Positions 1 through 8,851 of a stretch of DNA of 64,000 bases are shown here, one piece after another. The stretch comes from Halorubrum salinarum (GTDB taxonomy: Archaea; Halobacteriota; Halobacteria; Halobacteriales; Haloferacaceae). The stretch covers positions 2,666,001 to 2,730,000 of the forward strand of contig NZ_CP053941.1 in assembly GCF_013267195.1 (NCBI RefSeq), written 5' to 3'. Position numbers and translations under genes: made by a program. The stretch's first letter is position 1, and each line of letters begins with the position of its first letter. A model generated the notes under the pieces. That model ran no database searches. It had not been told where the DNA came from and worked only from the letters and a program-made list of their open reading frames with translations.

Positions 1-225
1 GGAGGCCCAGCCGAAGTACAGCAGCGCCGCCATCGGGACCGCGCCGATGACCGCCGGCCAGAGGCCCATGGTGAACAGGATCGCGAGGAGGCCGGTCGTC
101 GCGAGGATGAGCACGTCCATGCCGAGCGAGACGAGGTTCCGTCGGCGGAGCTCCTCGGGGTCGAACATCCGCGCCAGCGACCCGCGCCGGTCGCCTCGGT
201 CGTCCGCGGTCGAGGGCGACTCCAT
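1..225 (-). CDS. ABC sugar transporter permease, N-terminal fragment
   Basis: This is the first 75 codons of a gene that continues past the left edge. The visible protein starts with a charged cytoplasmic segment (about residues 1-33) and then two hydrophobic stretches (about 35-55 and 57-75), as in MalF/UgpA-type inner-membrane permeases. It starts two bases after the stop of the solute-binding protein gene (228-1544) on the same strand, so the two are almost certainly cotranscribed. The permease call rests mainly on this context, because no diagnostic EAA loop is visible in the fragment. It would translocate the sugar delivered by the binding protein. Confidence 0.6.
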   Translation of the reverse strand, partial: MESPSTADDRGDRRGSLARMFDPEELRRRNLVSLGMDVLILATTGLLAILFTMGLWPAVIGAVPMAALLYFGWAS

Positions 226-227
226 CG

Positions 228-1544
228 TCAGTTGCTAAGGGTCTCCTCGTGGGCGTCGTCGAGCGGCCCGACGATGTCCTCGGTCGGCGTGTCGGGCGTG
301 GCCCACAGGCCCTTGAGTACCGACCAGAACTCCTGCTGGAACGGGTTCCCGAGCGCGTCGTCGAGGTCCGGCACGACCGTCACCTCGTCGGCGAGGTCGG
401 GCAGGTTCGCCATCACCTGGATCTCGTAGGCGTCGTCCGGGACCTGCGTGTTAGACGCGATGAAGCCGCCCTCCTCGACCCAGACCTGCTGGCCCTCGGC
501 GGAGACGAACGAGCTCAGCGCGTCGCGCGCGGCGTCGACGTTGTCCGAGTACTTCGGTACCGTGAACCAGTTGACCGACGAGGAGATGCCGTCGACGCCG
601 GGCAGCCGGAACACGCCGAGGTCCGAGGGGTCCTCGACCGCGTCCTGCGCCGGCGTGAACGAGCCCATGAAGTACAGCGGGAGGCTGTTGTCCCAGAAGT
701 ACTCGTACTGGACGCCGAAGTCGCGGGTCTGACTGAAGTACCCCTCGTCGTGGAGCATCTTGATCTCGTCGAACGCCGTCGCGACGCGATCGTCCGTGAA
801 GGAGGCGTCACCGCTGATGAGCCCCTGCTGGAGGGTGGCGCCGTCCTCCTGCCGCATGAAGAAGCCCTCGGTGATGTCGCTGAGCGGCCACCCGGTGCCG
901 TTCCCGGAGGCGATGGGCGCGTCGACGCCGTCGATGGCGGCGATGTCGTCGAGCAGCGTCATGAACTCGTCCCAGCTCTCCGGCTCGGAGAGGCCGTGCT
1001 CGTCGAAGAACGACTTCCGGTACCAGAAGCCCGGCTTGAGGTCCATCTTGAACGGCGCGGCGTACACGTCGCCGTCGACGGTGACCCGCGAGGGGTCGAC
1101 CGCGAAGTCGTCCGCGTTCCAGGCGTCGCCGACCGGCGCCAGGTGGCCGTTCTGCGCGTCGGAGATGATCCGCGCCGGCGAGGGCATCACGACGATGTCC
1201 GCGGAGGCGACGCCGGACTCGTAGTCCATGAGGGTCCCGGTGAGCAGGCTGTCGGTGTCGCGCGGGAAGTACTCCATGCTCATCCCGGTGTCGTCCTCCA
1301 CGAAGCTCATCACCTTGCTGAACGACTCCTGCTCGCCGCCCGACCAGACGCCCGTGATTTCGAGGCCGCTCCCGCTTCCGCCGTCACCCCCGTCGGAGCC
1401 GTCCGACCCGTCGGACCCGTCCCCGCCGTCGCCGCCGCCCCCGTCGCCCGAACAGCCCGCGAGCGCAACGCTCCCGAGCACCGACGCGGTGCCGGTCGTC
1501 TTCAGTACGTCCCGCCGCGTAGTACAGGATCGATCATCGGACAT
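228..1544 (-). CDS. Extracellular solute-binding lipoprotein of a sugar ABC transporter
   Basis: A 438-residue MalE/UgpB-type binding protein that would capture a carbohydrate outside the cell and hand it to the downstream permease. The N-terminus has a twin-arginine motif (Arg10-Arg11, RRDVLK), a hydrophobic stretch and a lipobox ending at Cys31 (ALAGC). A Gly/Asp/Ser-rich linker (about 33-60) tethers the periplasmic-binding fold. This is the usual haloarchaeal Tat-exported, lipid-anchored form. The reading frame also allows a GTG start at 1568, but the ATG at 1544 places the Tat motif at a normal distance. The gene is divergent from the sulfatase gene, with 132 bases between the starts. The substrate cannot be read from the sequence. 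Confidence 0.85.
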   Translation of the reverse strand: MSDDRSCTTRRDVLKTTGTASVLGSVALAGCSGDGGGGDGGDGSDGSDGSDGGDGGSGSGLEITGVWSGGEQESFSKVMSFVEDDTGMSMEYFPRDTDSLLTGTLMDYESGVASADIVVMPSPARIISDAQNGHLAPVGDAWNADDFAVDPSRVTVDGDVYAAPFKMDLKPGFWYRKSFFDEHGLSEPESWDEFMTLLDDIAAIDGVDAPIASGNGTGWPLSDITEGFFMRQEDGATLQQGLISGDASFTDDRVATAFDEIKMLHDEGYFSQTRDFGVQYEYFWDNSLPLYFMGSFTPAQDAVEDPSDLGVFRLPGVDGISSSVNWFTVPKYSDNVDAARDALSSFVSAEGQQVWVEEGGFIASNTQVPDDAYEIQVMANLPDLADEVTVVPDLDDALGNPFQQEFWSVLKGLWATPDTPTEDIVGPLDDAHEETLSN

Positions 1545-1642
1545 GTCGTCCGGATTCTTTGGTCCCACTTACTTCAAATTTGCTTATTAATTACCGCTAT
1601 AGTTACTAACCGAAATCGAACGGGGCCGGAACGCGATCACGG

Positions 1643-1650
1643 CTATTTAT
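1643..1650 (+). promoter_or_regulatory. TATA-like box of the sulfatase gene
   Basis: CTATTTAT lies 27-34 bases before the ATG at 1677, the spacing of an archaeal TATA box on a leaderless transcript. It supports that ATG over the much longer open frame upstream. Confidence 0.6.
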
Positions 1651-1676
1651 GGGCGTATCGCGGGGTAGTGGGGGAT

Positions 1677-3032
1677 ATGACGGACGGAGCCGCCCCCGAT
1701 TCCGCCGCCTCGAACCGCCCGAATCTCGTGCTCGTTCACTGTCACGACCTCGGTCAACACCTCGGCTGTTACGGGGCCGACGTCGACACGCCGAACATCG
1801 ACCGGATCGCGGCCGACGGCGCGCGGCTGGCGAACAGCTTCTGTTCGGCCCCGCAGTGCTCGCCGAGCCGGTCCAGCATGATGACGGGCTACTACCCCCA
1901 CGAGAACGGCGTCATGGGGCTCGCGCACATGGGCTGGGCGCTGGGCGACGAGTGGGAGACGCTGCCGAAGCGCCTCCGGAAGGCGGGCTACGAGACGGCG
2001 TTGCTCGGCTTCCAGCACGAGGTCCCGGACGACCCCGAGCGGCTCGGCTACGAGTACGTCGACAGCGGGACCAAGCGCGCGCTCGATCTCGTCGACGTCG
2101 TCGACGACTTCTTCGCCGAGCGCGCGGACGCCGACGAGCCGTTCTTCGTCTCCGTCGGGATCGAGGAACCGCACCGCCCCTTCCGCCGGGAGTACCTCTC
2201 CGACGGGACCTACGACGCGTACGACCCCGACGAGGTCCCGCTCGACGACTTCCCGTACCTCCCGGACGCGCCCGGCGTCCGCGAGGACGTCGCCGACCTC
2301 CGGTCGGTGATCTCGGAGGTGCTCGACCCCGCGGTGGGCCGCTACCGCGAGTCGCTCGCCGACCACGGGCTGGCCGAGGAGACGGTGTTCGTCTTCACGA
2401 CCGACCACGGGCTCGCGATGCCGCGCGCGAAGGGCACCTGTTACGACCCCGGCATCGAGACCGCGCTCCTCGTCCACCAGCCGGGCGTCGTCGAGGGCGG
2501 CGCCGTCCACGACGCGCTCGTCACCAACGTCGACTTCGCGCCGACGATGCTGGACCTGCTCGGCGTCGACCCGCCGACGGACGTCTCCGGGGAGTCGTTC
2601 GCGCCGCTGCTCCGCGGGGAGCCGCACGACGGCCGCGACCGCGTCTTCGCCGAGATGACGTGGCACGACCGGTACAACCCGATCCGCGTCGTCCGGACGG
2701 AGCGGTACAAGTACGTCCGCAACTTCTCCGTGCTCCCGCGGGTGTTCGTCCCGATGGACGTAGCGCCGACGGCCTCGGGCCGGGAGGTCCACGAGGAGTT
2801 CCACGTCCCGCAGCGCCCGACCGAGGAGCTGTACGACCTGGCGGCCGACCCCGCGGAGTCGGAGAACCTCGCGTCGGACAAGAAGCCCTTCGAGGCGGCG
2901 GCCGAGGCGAGCGACCCGGAGCCCGACCACGCCGACGCCCTCAACCGGCTTCGCGACGAGCTGGAGTCGTGGATGGAAGCGACCGACGACCCCCTCCTCG
3001 ACGGCCCCGTCCCGTACCCCGACGTGGCGTGA
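1677..3032 (+). CDS. Formylglycine-type sulfatase (N-sulfoglucosamine sulfohydrolase-like)
   Basis: A 451-residue arylsulfatase-superfamily enzyme expected to hydrolyse a sulfate ester or sulfamate on a sugar. The sulfatase signature CSPSR sits at Cys61-Arg65; in this family the Cys is converted to formylglycine. The N-terminal metal motif reads CHDLGQHLGCYG instead of the usual Asp-Asp, a variant I associate with heparan-N-sulfatase-like subfamilies. A C-terminal TTDHG metal motif is present. No signal peptide is visible, so it is probably cytoplasmic. The open frame reaches far upstream on codon bias alone; the TATA box and the conserved start of the fold (RPNLVLV, about residue 14) fix the ATG at 1677. 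Its neighbours suggest uptake followed by desulfation. Confidence 0.9.
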   Translation: MTDGAAPDSAASNRPNLVLVHCHDLGQHLGCYGADVDTPNIDRIAADGARLANSFCSAPQCSPSRSSMMTGYYPHENGVMGLAHMGWALGDEWETLPKRLRKAGYETALLGFQHEVPDDPERLGYEYVDSGTKRALDLVDVVDDFFAERADADEPFFVSVGIEEPHRPFRREYLSDGTYDAYDPDEVPLDDFPYLPDAPGVREDVADLRSVISEVLDPAVGRYRESLADHGLAEETVFVFTTDHGLAMPRAKGTCYDPGIETALLVHQPGVVEGGAVHDALVTNVDFAPTMLDLLGVDPPTDVSGESFAPLLRGEPHDGRDRVFAEMTWHDRYNPIRVVRTERYKYVRNFSVLPRVFVPMDVAPTASGREVHEEFHVPQRPTEELYDLAADPAESENLASDKKPFEAAAEASDPEPDHADALNRLRDELESWMEATDDPLLDGPVPYPDVA

Positions 3033-3097
3033 GCGGCTCGCCGCCGGTCGGGCGTCGGCGCTGGGGCCTCGCGGCCCGTGCGTCTCGGACTCGGTGA

Positions 3098-3105
3098 TTT
3101 TTATA
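3098..3105 (+). promoter_or_regulatory. TATA-like box of the TrmB regulator gene
   Basis: TTTTTATA lies 25-32 bases before the ATG at 3130, which argues for a leaderless start there. The AT-rich stretch that follows (3106-3129) is a plausible place for autoregulation, but I see no clear palindrome. Confidence 0.6.
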
Positions 3106-3129
3106 CACCGAAGTAGTTAATTGATCGTC

Positions 3130-4227
3130 ATGGACACCGAGGAACTCCTGGAGACGCTCCAGGCCGCCGATCTCTCTTACTATCAGGCGAACGCGTACGT
3201 CACGCTGTTGGAGCTGGGGACCGCGTCCGCGACCGAGGTCGCGCAGGCCAGCGACGTGCCGGACGCGCGGATCTACGACGTGCTCCGCGACCTCGACGAC
3301 CTCGGGTACGTGGAGCTGTACGAACAGGAGACGTTCCAAGCGCGCGCGACCGACCCCGAGACCATCGTCGCCGGGCTCACGGACCGGGCGAGCGCGTTCG
3401 AGTCGGCGGCCGAGGAGATCGAGGAGCGCTACGAGCGACCGACCCTCGACACCCAGACGGTCAGCATCGTCAAGCGGTTCGACACGGTGCTGGAGGCGGC
3501 CCGCACGTTCGTCCGCGACGCCGACACGCAGGTCCACGCGACGCTCACCCGCGACCAGTTCGAGGCGCTCCGGGGCGACCTCTCCGACGCCCGCGACCGC
3601 GGCGTCACGGTCAACGTCACGATCCTCGCCCGAGACGGGGACGACCCCCTCGACGACGACGACTTCGAGGGCGCCGTGACCGTCGCCCATCGGCTCTCCC
3701 GCCCCGCCCCGTTCGTCCTCACCTCCGACCTCCGGCGCACGGCGTTCGCGCCCAACCCCGCGGCGGTCGAGGACTACGGGCTGATCCTCCGTAACCGCTC
3801 GTTCACCTACGTCTTCTTCTGGCACTCCCTGCTTTTCATGTGGCTCCCCTCGCCCGTGGCGTACGAGGCCGACGAGGCGGGCCCGAAGCGGTACGCCGAC
3901 ATCCGGCAGTTCCTGCTGGAGAACCGCGACCGGATCCGCGGCGACGAGCCGCTCCACGTCGAGGTCAAGGGGCGCGAGACCGACGGCGACCGGTCGGTGA
4001 CCCTCTCCGGCGAGGTCGTCGAGGCCGAACACCTCTCGGACGCCGACGGCGACGCGGACAGCGCCCCCACGGTGATGGCGCTGACGGGCACCGCCTCCAT
4101 GGTCGTCGACGACGGCGAAACGCGCTGGACCGTCGGCGGCTGGGGCGCGACCTACGAGGACGTGGAGGCCGACCGGATCCGCGTGACCGGGGCCGCGCCG
4201 GTGAGCGGGGCCGAACCGGCGGAGTGA
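3130..4227 (+). CDS. TrmB-type transcriptional regulator of sugar metabolism
   Basis: A 365-residue protein with an N-terminal winged helix (about residues 10-70, with the recognition region around DVPDARIYDVLRDLDDLGYV), a short helical linker (about 80-105) and a large C-terminal domain. This is the TrmB family layout, in which the C-terminal domain binds sugars and switches DNA binding. A TTG at 3121 is in frame, but the ATG at 3130 fits the TATA box. Placed after the sulfatase and close to the ABC transporter, it is the likely local regulator of both; that assignment is inferred from position. Confidence 0.85.
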   Translation: MDTEELLETLQAADLSYYQANAYVTLLELGTASATEVAQASDVPDARIYDVLRDLDDLGYVELYEQETFQARATDPETIVAGLTDRASAFESAAEEIEERYERPTLDTQTVSIVKRFDTVLEAARTFVRDADTQVHATLTRDQFEALRGDLSDARDRGVTVNVTILARDGDDPLDDDDFEGAVTVAHRLSRPAPFVLTSDLRRTAFAPNPAAVEDYGLILRNRSFTYVFFWHSLLFMWLPSPVAYEADEAGPKRYADIRQFLLENRDRIRGDEPLHVEVKGRETDGDRSVTLSGEVVEAEHLSDADGDADSAPTVMALTGTASMVVDDGETRWTVGGWGATYEDVEADRIRVTGAAPVSGAEPAE

Positions 4228-4307
4228 GGGCGGGCGGGGCGCCCGCGGTCGCACCCCGTCGCGCGGCGGGCGGATTTATGCTGGCGGCGTCCGTCGATCG
4301 GTCCCGC

Positions 4308-5246
4308 ATGCCACCTCGACCCTCGACCTTCTCGATCGCCGCCCGCGACCCCGAGACCGACGCGGTCGGCGTCGCGGTCCAGTCGAAGTTCGTCGGCGTC
4401 GGCGCCGTCGTCCCGTTCGTCAGCGCGGACGCGGGCGCTGTGGCCACCCAGAGCTTCGCGAACGTCGCCTACGGCCCCGACGGGCTCGACCTCCTCCGCG
4501 AGGGCCGCGCTCCGGCCGAGGCGATCGACCGGCTCACGGCCGCCGACGACGAGGCGCCGTCGCGACAGGTCGGCGTCGTCGGCGTCGACCCCGACGACGA
4601 GCCCGCCGCGTTCACCGGCGACGAGTGCCACGACCACGCCGGCGACCGGCAGGGCGACCACTACACGGTCCAGGGGAACATCTTAGAGAACGCCGACACC
4701 CTCGACGCGATGGCGGAGGCGTTCGAGGAGACCGACGGCGGCCTCCCGGAGCGGCTCATCGCCGCGCTCCACGCGGGCAACGAGGCCGGCGGCGACAAGC
4801 GCGGCGAGCAGTCCGCGGCGCTGTACGTCGCCAAGCCCGAGGGCGGCTACGACGGGAAGAACGACCGCTGGGTCGACGTGCGCGTCGACGACCACGAGCG
4901 ACCGATCGACGAGTTAGAGCGCGTGTTCAAGATATACGACGTGACCCTCCTCGAACGCGAGGCCCCCGACGAGACCCGAGAGCTCTCCGGGGAGACCGCG
5001 GTCGCGGTCCAGTCGGCGCTCGCCGACCTCGGCTTCTACGACGGCGAGCCGAGCGCGGAGTTCGGCGACGACGCCCGCGAGGCCCTGGAGTCGTTCCGCG
5101 GCATGAACAACTTCGAGAACCACTCCCTCGCGGTGCTGGAGGACGCGGTCTCGCGCGGCTGGGCGGCCGCCGACGGCGACGGCGACCCCGAGACGCGACT
5201 CGTGGACGCCATCTGGCACGGGCTCTCCAGGCTCGACCGCGCGTAG
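4308..5246 (+). CDS. DUF1028 Ntn-hydrolase-like protein with C-terminal peptidoglycan-binding-like domain
   Basis: A 312-residue protein. Residues about 5-200 match the DUF1028 family (start TFSIAARDPETDAVGVAVQS, then GNILEN and a Gly/Asp-rich region), which has an Ntn-hydrolase fold with no established physiological substrate. Residues about 225-295 resemble the three-helix peptidoglycan-binding-like domain (VQSALADLGFYDGEPS...ALESFRGMNNFEN) found fused to DUF1028 in other organisms. An earlier in-frame ATG exists at 4278, but a TTTATG box at 4275-4280 lies 28-33 bases before 4308 and supports the later start. No signal peptide is visible. The peptidoglycan-binding name is misleading in an archaeon without peptidoglycan. 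Confidence 0.8.
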   Translation: MPPRPSTFSIAARDPETDAVGVAVQSKFVGVGAVVPFVSADAGAVATQSFANVAYGPDGLDLLREGRAPAEAIDRLTAADDEAPSRQVGVVGVDPDDEPAAFTGDECHDHAGDRQGDHYTVQGNILENADTLDAMAEAFEETDGGLPERLIAALHAGNEAGGDKRGEQSAALYVAKPEGGYDGKNDRWVDVRVDDHERPIDELERVFKIYDVTLLEREAPDETRELSGETAVAVQSALADLGFYDGEPSAEFGDDAREALESFRGMNNFENHSLAVLEDAVSRGWAAADGDGDPETRLVDAIWHGLSRLDRA

Positions 5247-5328
5247 CGTCGCCCCGGTGCCGTTCCCTCGCCCCGAAGCGGTCGGACCGGGCCGGTCGAC
5301 TTTTGCCCGTTCGCGTCCGAGCGGGACC

Positions 5329-5652
5329 ATGACCATCGCACCCGACGACGTCGCGGACCTCATCGAGGAGAACCTCCCGGACGCGGTCGCCAGCGTGACC
5401 GCGCCCCGGGTCCACGACGACGAGGACGAGGACGCCCACTTCGCGGCCGTCGTCGTCTCGCCCGCCTTCGAGGGCGAGTCGCTCGTCGACCAGCACCAGT
5501 TGGTGTACGACGCGGTCGGGGACCACATGACCCGGTCCGTCCACGCCTTGGAGATCAAGACGTACACCCCCGAGGCGTACGCCGAACACGGCGACGGCGC
5601 CCTCGACGACGACCTCCGCGAGGCCGGGCTGCTCCCGGCCGGGAGCGAGTGA
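5329..5652 (+). CDS. BolA family protein
   Basis: A 107-residue protein with the BolA/IbaG-type fold: an N-terminal helix (DVADLIEENLPDAVASVTAP), a strand pair around HFAAVVVSPAFEGESLVDQH, and the helix LVYDAVGDHM followed by HALEIKTYTPEAY. In other organisms BolA proteins partner monothiol glutaredoxins in Fe-S or redox regulation; the haloarchaeal role is not settled. The C-terminal tail (about 88-107) is acidic. The start ATG is the only reasonable one. The downstream EamA gene begins 10 bases after the stop, so the two may be cotranscribed. Confidence 0.8.
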   Translation: MTIAPDDVADLIEENLPDAVASVTAPRVHDDEDEDAHFAAVVVSPAFEGESLVDQHQLVYDAVGDHMTRSVHALEIKTYTPEAYAEHGDGALDDDLREAGLLPAGSE

Positions 5653-5662
5653 GGGCGGACCG

Positions 5663-6076
5663 GTGAACGCCGTCGTCGGCCTCGCCCTAATCGGCGCCGT
5701 CGCGTGGGGGTGCTGGGCGGTGCTCGCGGACGTCGCCACGCGGTCGATGGCACCGGAGGCGGCGATGATCGTCTCTTACGCCGTCGGGATCGGCGTCGCC
5801 TCCCTGTACGTCCTCTACCGCGGGTCGACCGTCCTGGGGAACGACCCGACCGCGCTGGGCGCCGCGGCGCTCGCCGGCGTCGCCTCCGGCGTCGGCGCGG
5901 TCGCGTACTACGCCGCGCTCCAGGCCGGCGCCGCCGGGATCGCGACCACGGTCACCGCGCTGTACTTCGTCGTCGCAGCGATCCTCGGCGCCGTCGTGCT
6001 CGGCGAGTCGCTGGCGCTCAGCGACGTCGCCGGAATCGGCGCCGCGGTCCTCGCCGTCGCCTTCATCGCCTACTGA
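5663..6076 (+). CDS. Half-size EamA/DMT-family membrane protein
   Basis: A 137-residue protein with a GTG start and about five hydrophobic segments covering nearly its whole length. It ends in the typical EamA tail (ALYFVVAAILGAVVLGESLALSDVAG). It corresponds to one EamA repeat, whereas drug/metabolite transporters usually have two, so it probably works as a dimer. Substrate unknown. Its last 7 bases overlap the 3' end of the convergent membrane protein gene (6070-6681). Confidence 0.8.
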   Translation: MNAVVGLALIGAVAWGCWAVLADVATRSMAPEAAMIVSYAVGIGVASLYVLYRGSTVLGNDPTALGAAALAGVASGVGAVAYYAALQAGAAGIATTVTALYFVVAAILGAVVLGESLALSDVAGIGAAVLAVAFIAY

Positions 6077-6681
6077 CCGCCGTCGCCGCCCTCCGCGTCG
6101 TCGCCGCTCGTCGTCCGGGTCGACGTCGCGTCCGACGCGCCGGACTCGGCGTCCGCCTCCCCCGCGACGCGGTCGGCGACCAGTTCGGCCAGCGGGTCGA
6201 CCGTGACCGTCAGGCGGGCGACGAGGAACACCACTGGGACGAGCGCAACGAACAGGAACGCGGCGTCGTACGCCCACGCGGCGCCGTCCAGGACGGGGAC
6301 CGCGACGCCTGCCAGCCCGCGGTACGCGACGAGGACGGCCCCGAAGACGACGAGCCAGTGGACGACGCCGCCCGCGTTCTCGACGATCCGGTCCGCTCGG
6401 GCGTCGCCCTCGGCCTCGGACGTGCCGAGCGCCAGCCGCGTCAGCAGCGCGAACTTCGGCGCCGCGTACAGGAGGATGCCCGCCACCGCGAGCGCGACGA
6501 CCGCCGTCGCGACCGCGGCGAACGTCACGGGCGCGAACGGGACGAGTCGGTCGACGCCCGGCAGCAGTGTGACGACCGCGAGGACGCCGACTATCGCCAG
6601 CGCGCCGATCAATAGCTTGCTCGTCGACCGGACGGTGTCGCGGTCGAGCGCCGCGCCGATCGCTGAGTCGTTCGAGCTCAT
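6070..6681 (-). CDS. Haloarchaeal integral membrane protein, function unknown
   Basis: A 203-residue protein with four or five predicted membrane helices (about residues 21-40, 50-72, 105-125 and 137-158) and an acidic C-terminal tail (about 170-203, rich in Asp, Glu, Gly and Ser). I recognise no catalytic motif. A TATA-like box (GCTTATAT on the minus strand, 6711-6718) lies about 30-37 bases upstream of the ATG, so the gene is expressed separately. It converges on the EamA gene with a 7-base overlap. Confidence 0.7.
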   Translation of the reverse strand: MSSNDSAIGAALDRDTVRSTSKLLIGALAIVGVLAVVTLLPGVDRLVPFAPVTFAAVATAVVALAVAGILLYAAPKFALLTRLALGTSEAEGDARADRIVENAGGVVHWLVVFGAVLVAYRGLAGVAVPVLDGAAWAYDAAFLFVALVPVVFLVARLTVTVDPLAELVADRVAGEADAESGASDATSTRTTSGDDAEGGDGGQ

Positions 6682-6844
6682 GTGCGCCCGGCCGTTGCGG
6701 ACGGACCGGCATATAAGCCGGAAGCGTTTGCGCCGATTTTCGGCCGTTTTCGCTCGGGTTAACGCCTCGCTCCGTCATCGTCTCGCGGTAGCAATTGTCT
6801 CGGTAGCAGTCCGCACGATCCCGCGCGCTGCCGGCTTCCAGTAC

Positions 6845-6852
6845 CTTTTACA
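6845..6852 (+). promoter_or_regulatory. TATA-like box of fumC
   Basis: CTTTTACA lies 24-31 bases upstream of the fumC ATG (6876), consistent with a leaderless or near-leaderless transcript. Confidence 0.5.
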
Positions 6853-6875
6853 GCGTCTCGCGGGAAGGTCGGCGC

Positions 6876-8285
6876 ATGGGTGACGACTACCGCACGGAAG
6901 AGGACAGCCTCGGCGAGATGCAGGTGCCGGCGGACGCCTACTGGGGCGCACAGACCCAGCGCGCCGTCGAGAACTTCCCCGTCTCGGGGATCCCGATGAG
7001 TCGACGGTTCATCCGCGCGCTCGGCGTCGTGAAGAAGGCGGCCGCGCAGGCGAACCGCGACCTCGGGCTCATCGAGGACGACACCGCGGAGGCGATCGTC
7101 GCCGCCGCCGACGAGGTGATCGCGGGCGAGCACGACGACCAGTTCCCGGTCGACGTGTTCCAGACCGGCTCCGGCACCTCCTCGAACATGAACGCCAACG
7201 AGGTGATCGCCAACCGCGCCGCCGAGATCGCGGGCGCGGAGATCGGCGACCGCGTCGTCCACCCCAACGACCACGTCAACTACGGCCAGTCGTCGAACGA
7301 CGTGATCCCCACGGCGATGCACGTCGCCGCGCTGGAGGCGGTCGAGAAGGACCTCGTGCCGGCCTTAGAGACGCTCCACGCCGAACTGGAGGCGAAGGAG
7401 GCCGAGTTCGACGGCGTCGTCAAGACCGGCCGGACGCACCTCCAGGACGCGACCCCGATCCGGCTCGGCCAGGAGTTCAGCGGCTACCGGACGCAGGTCG
7501 CGAAGGGCATCGAGCGCGCCGAGGGCGTCCAGTCGAACCTCCGCGAGCTCGCCCTCGGCGGGACCGCGGTCGGGACCGGGCTCAACACCCACCCCGAGTT
7601 CCCGGAGCTCGCCGCGGAGTACATCTCCGACGAGACCGGGACCGAGTTCCGCGAGGCGGCGAACCACTTCGAGGCGCAGGCGGCCCACGACGCGATGGCG
7701 GAGGGCCACGGCGCGCTCAAGACGATCGCCGGCAGCCTCAACAAGATGGCCAACGACCTCCGGCTCCTCGCCTCCGGGCCGCGGAACGGCCTCGGTGAGA
7801 TCGAGCAGCCCGAGAACCAGCCCGGCTCCTCGATCATGCCCGGGAAGATCAACCCGGTCGTCGCCGAGTCGGTCAACCAGGTCCACAAGCAGGTCGTCGG
7901 CAACGACGCCGCGGTCTCCGCCGGCGCCGCGCGCGGCGAGATCGACCTGAACCTCTACAAGCCCGTCATCGCGCACAACTTCCTCGAATCGGCGGAGCTG
8001 CTCTCGAACGTCGCCGAGACGTTCGGCGAGCGCTTCGTCGGGAAGCTGGAGGCCAACGAGGAGTTCGCCCGCGAGCGCGTCGAGCAGTCGATGGCGCTGG
8101 CGACGGCGCTCAACCCCGCGATCGGCTACGACAAGGCCAGTACGGTCGCGAAGACGGCGCTGAAGGAGGGCAAGAGCGTCCGCGAGGCCGCCGTCGAGGC
8201 CGGCTACCTCACCGAGGAGGAGGCCGACGAGGTCCTCGACCCGGAGGCGATGACTCACCGCGTCATCCTCGGCGACGAGGACTGA
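6876..8285 (+). CDS. fumC: Fumarate hydratase class II
   Basis: A 469-residue tetrameric class II fumarase catalysing reversible hydration of fumarate to malate in the TCA cycle. The length is normal for FumC. The family signature [10 protein letters not shown] lies at about residues 317-326. The N-terminal [14 protein letters not shown] and the central [10 protein letters not shown] active-site segments are intact. A C-terminal helical domain ([27 protein letters not shown]) completes the protein. It sits about 600 bases upstream of sucCD, so three TCA steps are grouped, although an opposite-strand ACT gene lies between them. Confidence 0.96.
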   Translation: MGDDYRTEEDSLGEMQVPADAYWGAQTQRAVENFPVSGIPMSRRFIRALGVVKKAAAQANRDLGLIEDDTAEAIVAAADEVIAGEHDDQFPVDVFQTGSGTSSNMNANEVIANRAAEIAGAEIGDRVVHPNDHVNYGQSSNDVIPTAMHVAALEAVEKDLVPALETLHAELEAKEAEFDGVVKTGRTHLQDATPIRLGQEFSGYRTQVAKGIERAEGVQSNLRELALGGTAVGTGLNTHPEFPELAAEYISDETGTEFREAANHFEAQAAHDAMAEGHGALKTIAGSLNKMANDLRLLASGPRNGLGEIEQPENQPGSSIMPGKINPVVAESVNQVHKQVVGNDAAVSAGAARGEIDLNLYKPVIAHNFLESAELLSNVAETFGERFVGKLEANEEFARERVEQSMALATALNPAIGYDKASTVAKTALKEGKSVREAAVEAGYLTEEEADEVLDPEAMTHRVILGDED

Positions 8286-8328
8286 CGGGGTCGAACCTCC
8301 CTCTGAGGAGCCCTCGTCCCGCTCGCCG

Positions 8329-8712
8329 TCAGCCGTCGACCTCGCAGCCAAGTTCCTCCAGTCGCCGCGCGGCGGCCGACAGGTCCTCCTCCCCGACGAA
8401 CACGTGGTCCGTCGCGTACGACGAGACGACGAACACCGACACGTCGACCTCGGCGAGCGCCGTCGCGACCGCCGCGAGGAAGCCGACGAGTTCGAAGGGG
8501 AGTTCCATCTCGAATGTCAGGCGCCTCCAACCGGGCTCGACCGCGTCCGCGTCGACCGCGTCGACCTCGCACTCCTCGACGACGACCGTGGTCTCCTCGG
8601 CCTCGCGGACCGTCGCGAACGCCCCCGGGTGGTCGCCGTCGGTCCGACAGACCGCGTACGTCGCGTCCGACACGCTGACCGCGCCGCCGTCGAGGAACTC
8701 GGCCGGGTCCAT
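8329..8712 (-). CDS. ACT-domain protein (CASTOR-like)
   Basis: A 127-residue protein made of two ACT-like halves: an N-terminal half with [23 protein letters not shown] and a C-terminal half with [36 protein letters not shown], typical of the CASTOR/ACT_7 type that binds small ligands, often amino acids. The frame is open 36 codons further upstream, but MDPAEFL is the sensible start: a T-rich box (GCCTTTTTG, about 8736-8744 on the minus strand) lies 24-32 bases before it. The gene is convergent with fumC. No regulatory target is evident. Confidence 0.8.
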   Translation of the reverse strand: MDPAEFLDGGAVSVSDATYAVCRTDGDHPGAFATVREAEETTVVVEECEVDAVDADAVEPGWRRLTFEMELPFELVGFLAAVATALAEVDVSVFVVSSYATDHVFVGEEDLSAAARRLEELGCEVDG

Positions 8713-8851
8713 GGGGGCCGCAGGCGCCCGCGAGACAAAAAGGCGGGTCGTCCGCCGACCCCGCCGCGACCGGTCCGCTCCCTCCCGCGGTCGCCGCGGT
8801 TCGCGCCGAATCGGAACCATTTAAGCCGGTGTCGGTACCGATCCCACACGG

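Noticed and set aside
249-1676. Plus-strand open frame continuous with the sulfatase and antisense to the binding protein gene
   Set aside because: The binding protein with Tat lipobox on the minus strand is real, and the TATA box plus the conserved N-terminus put the sulfatase start at 1677.
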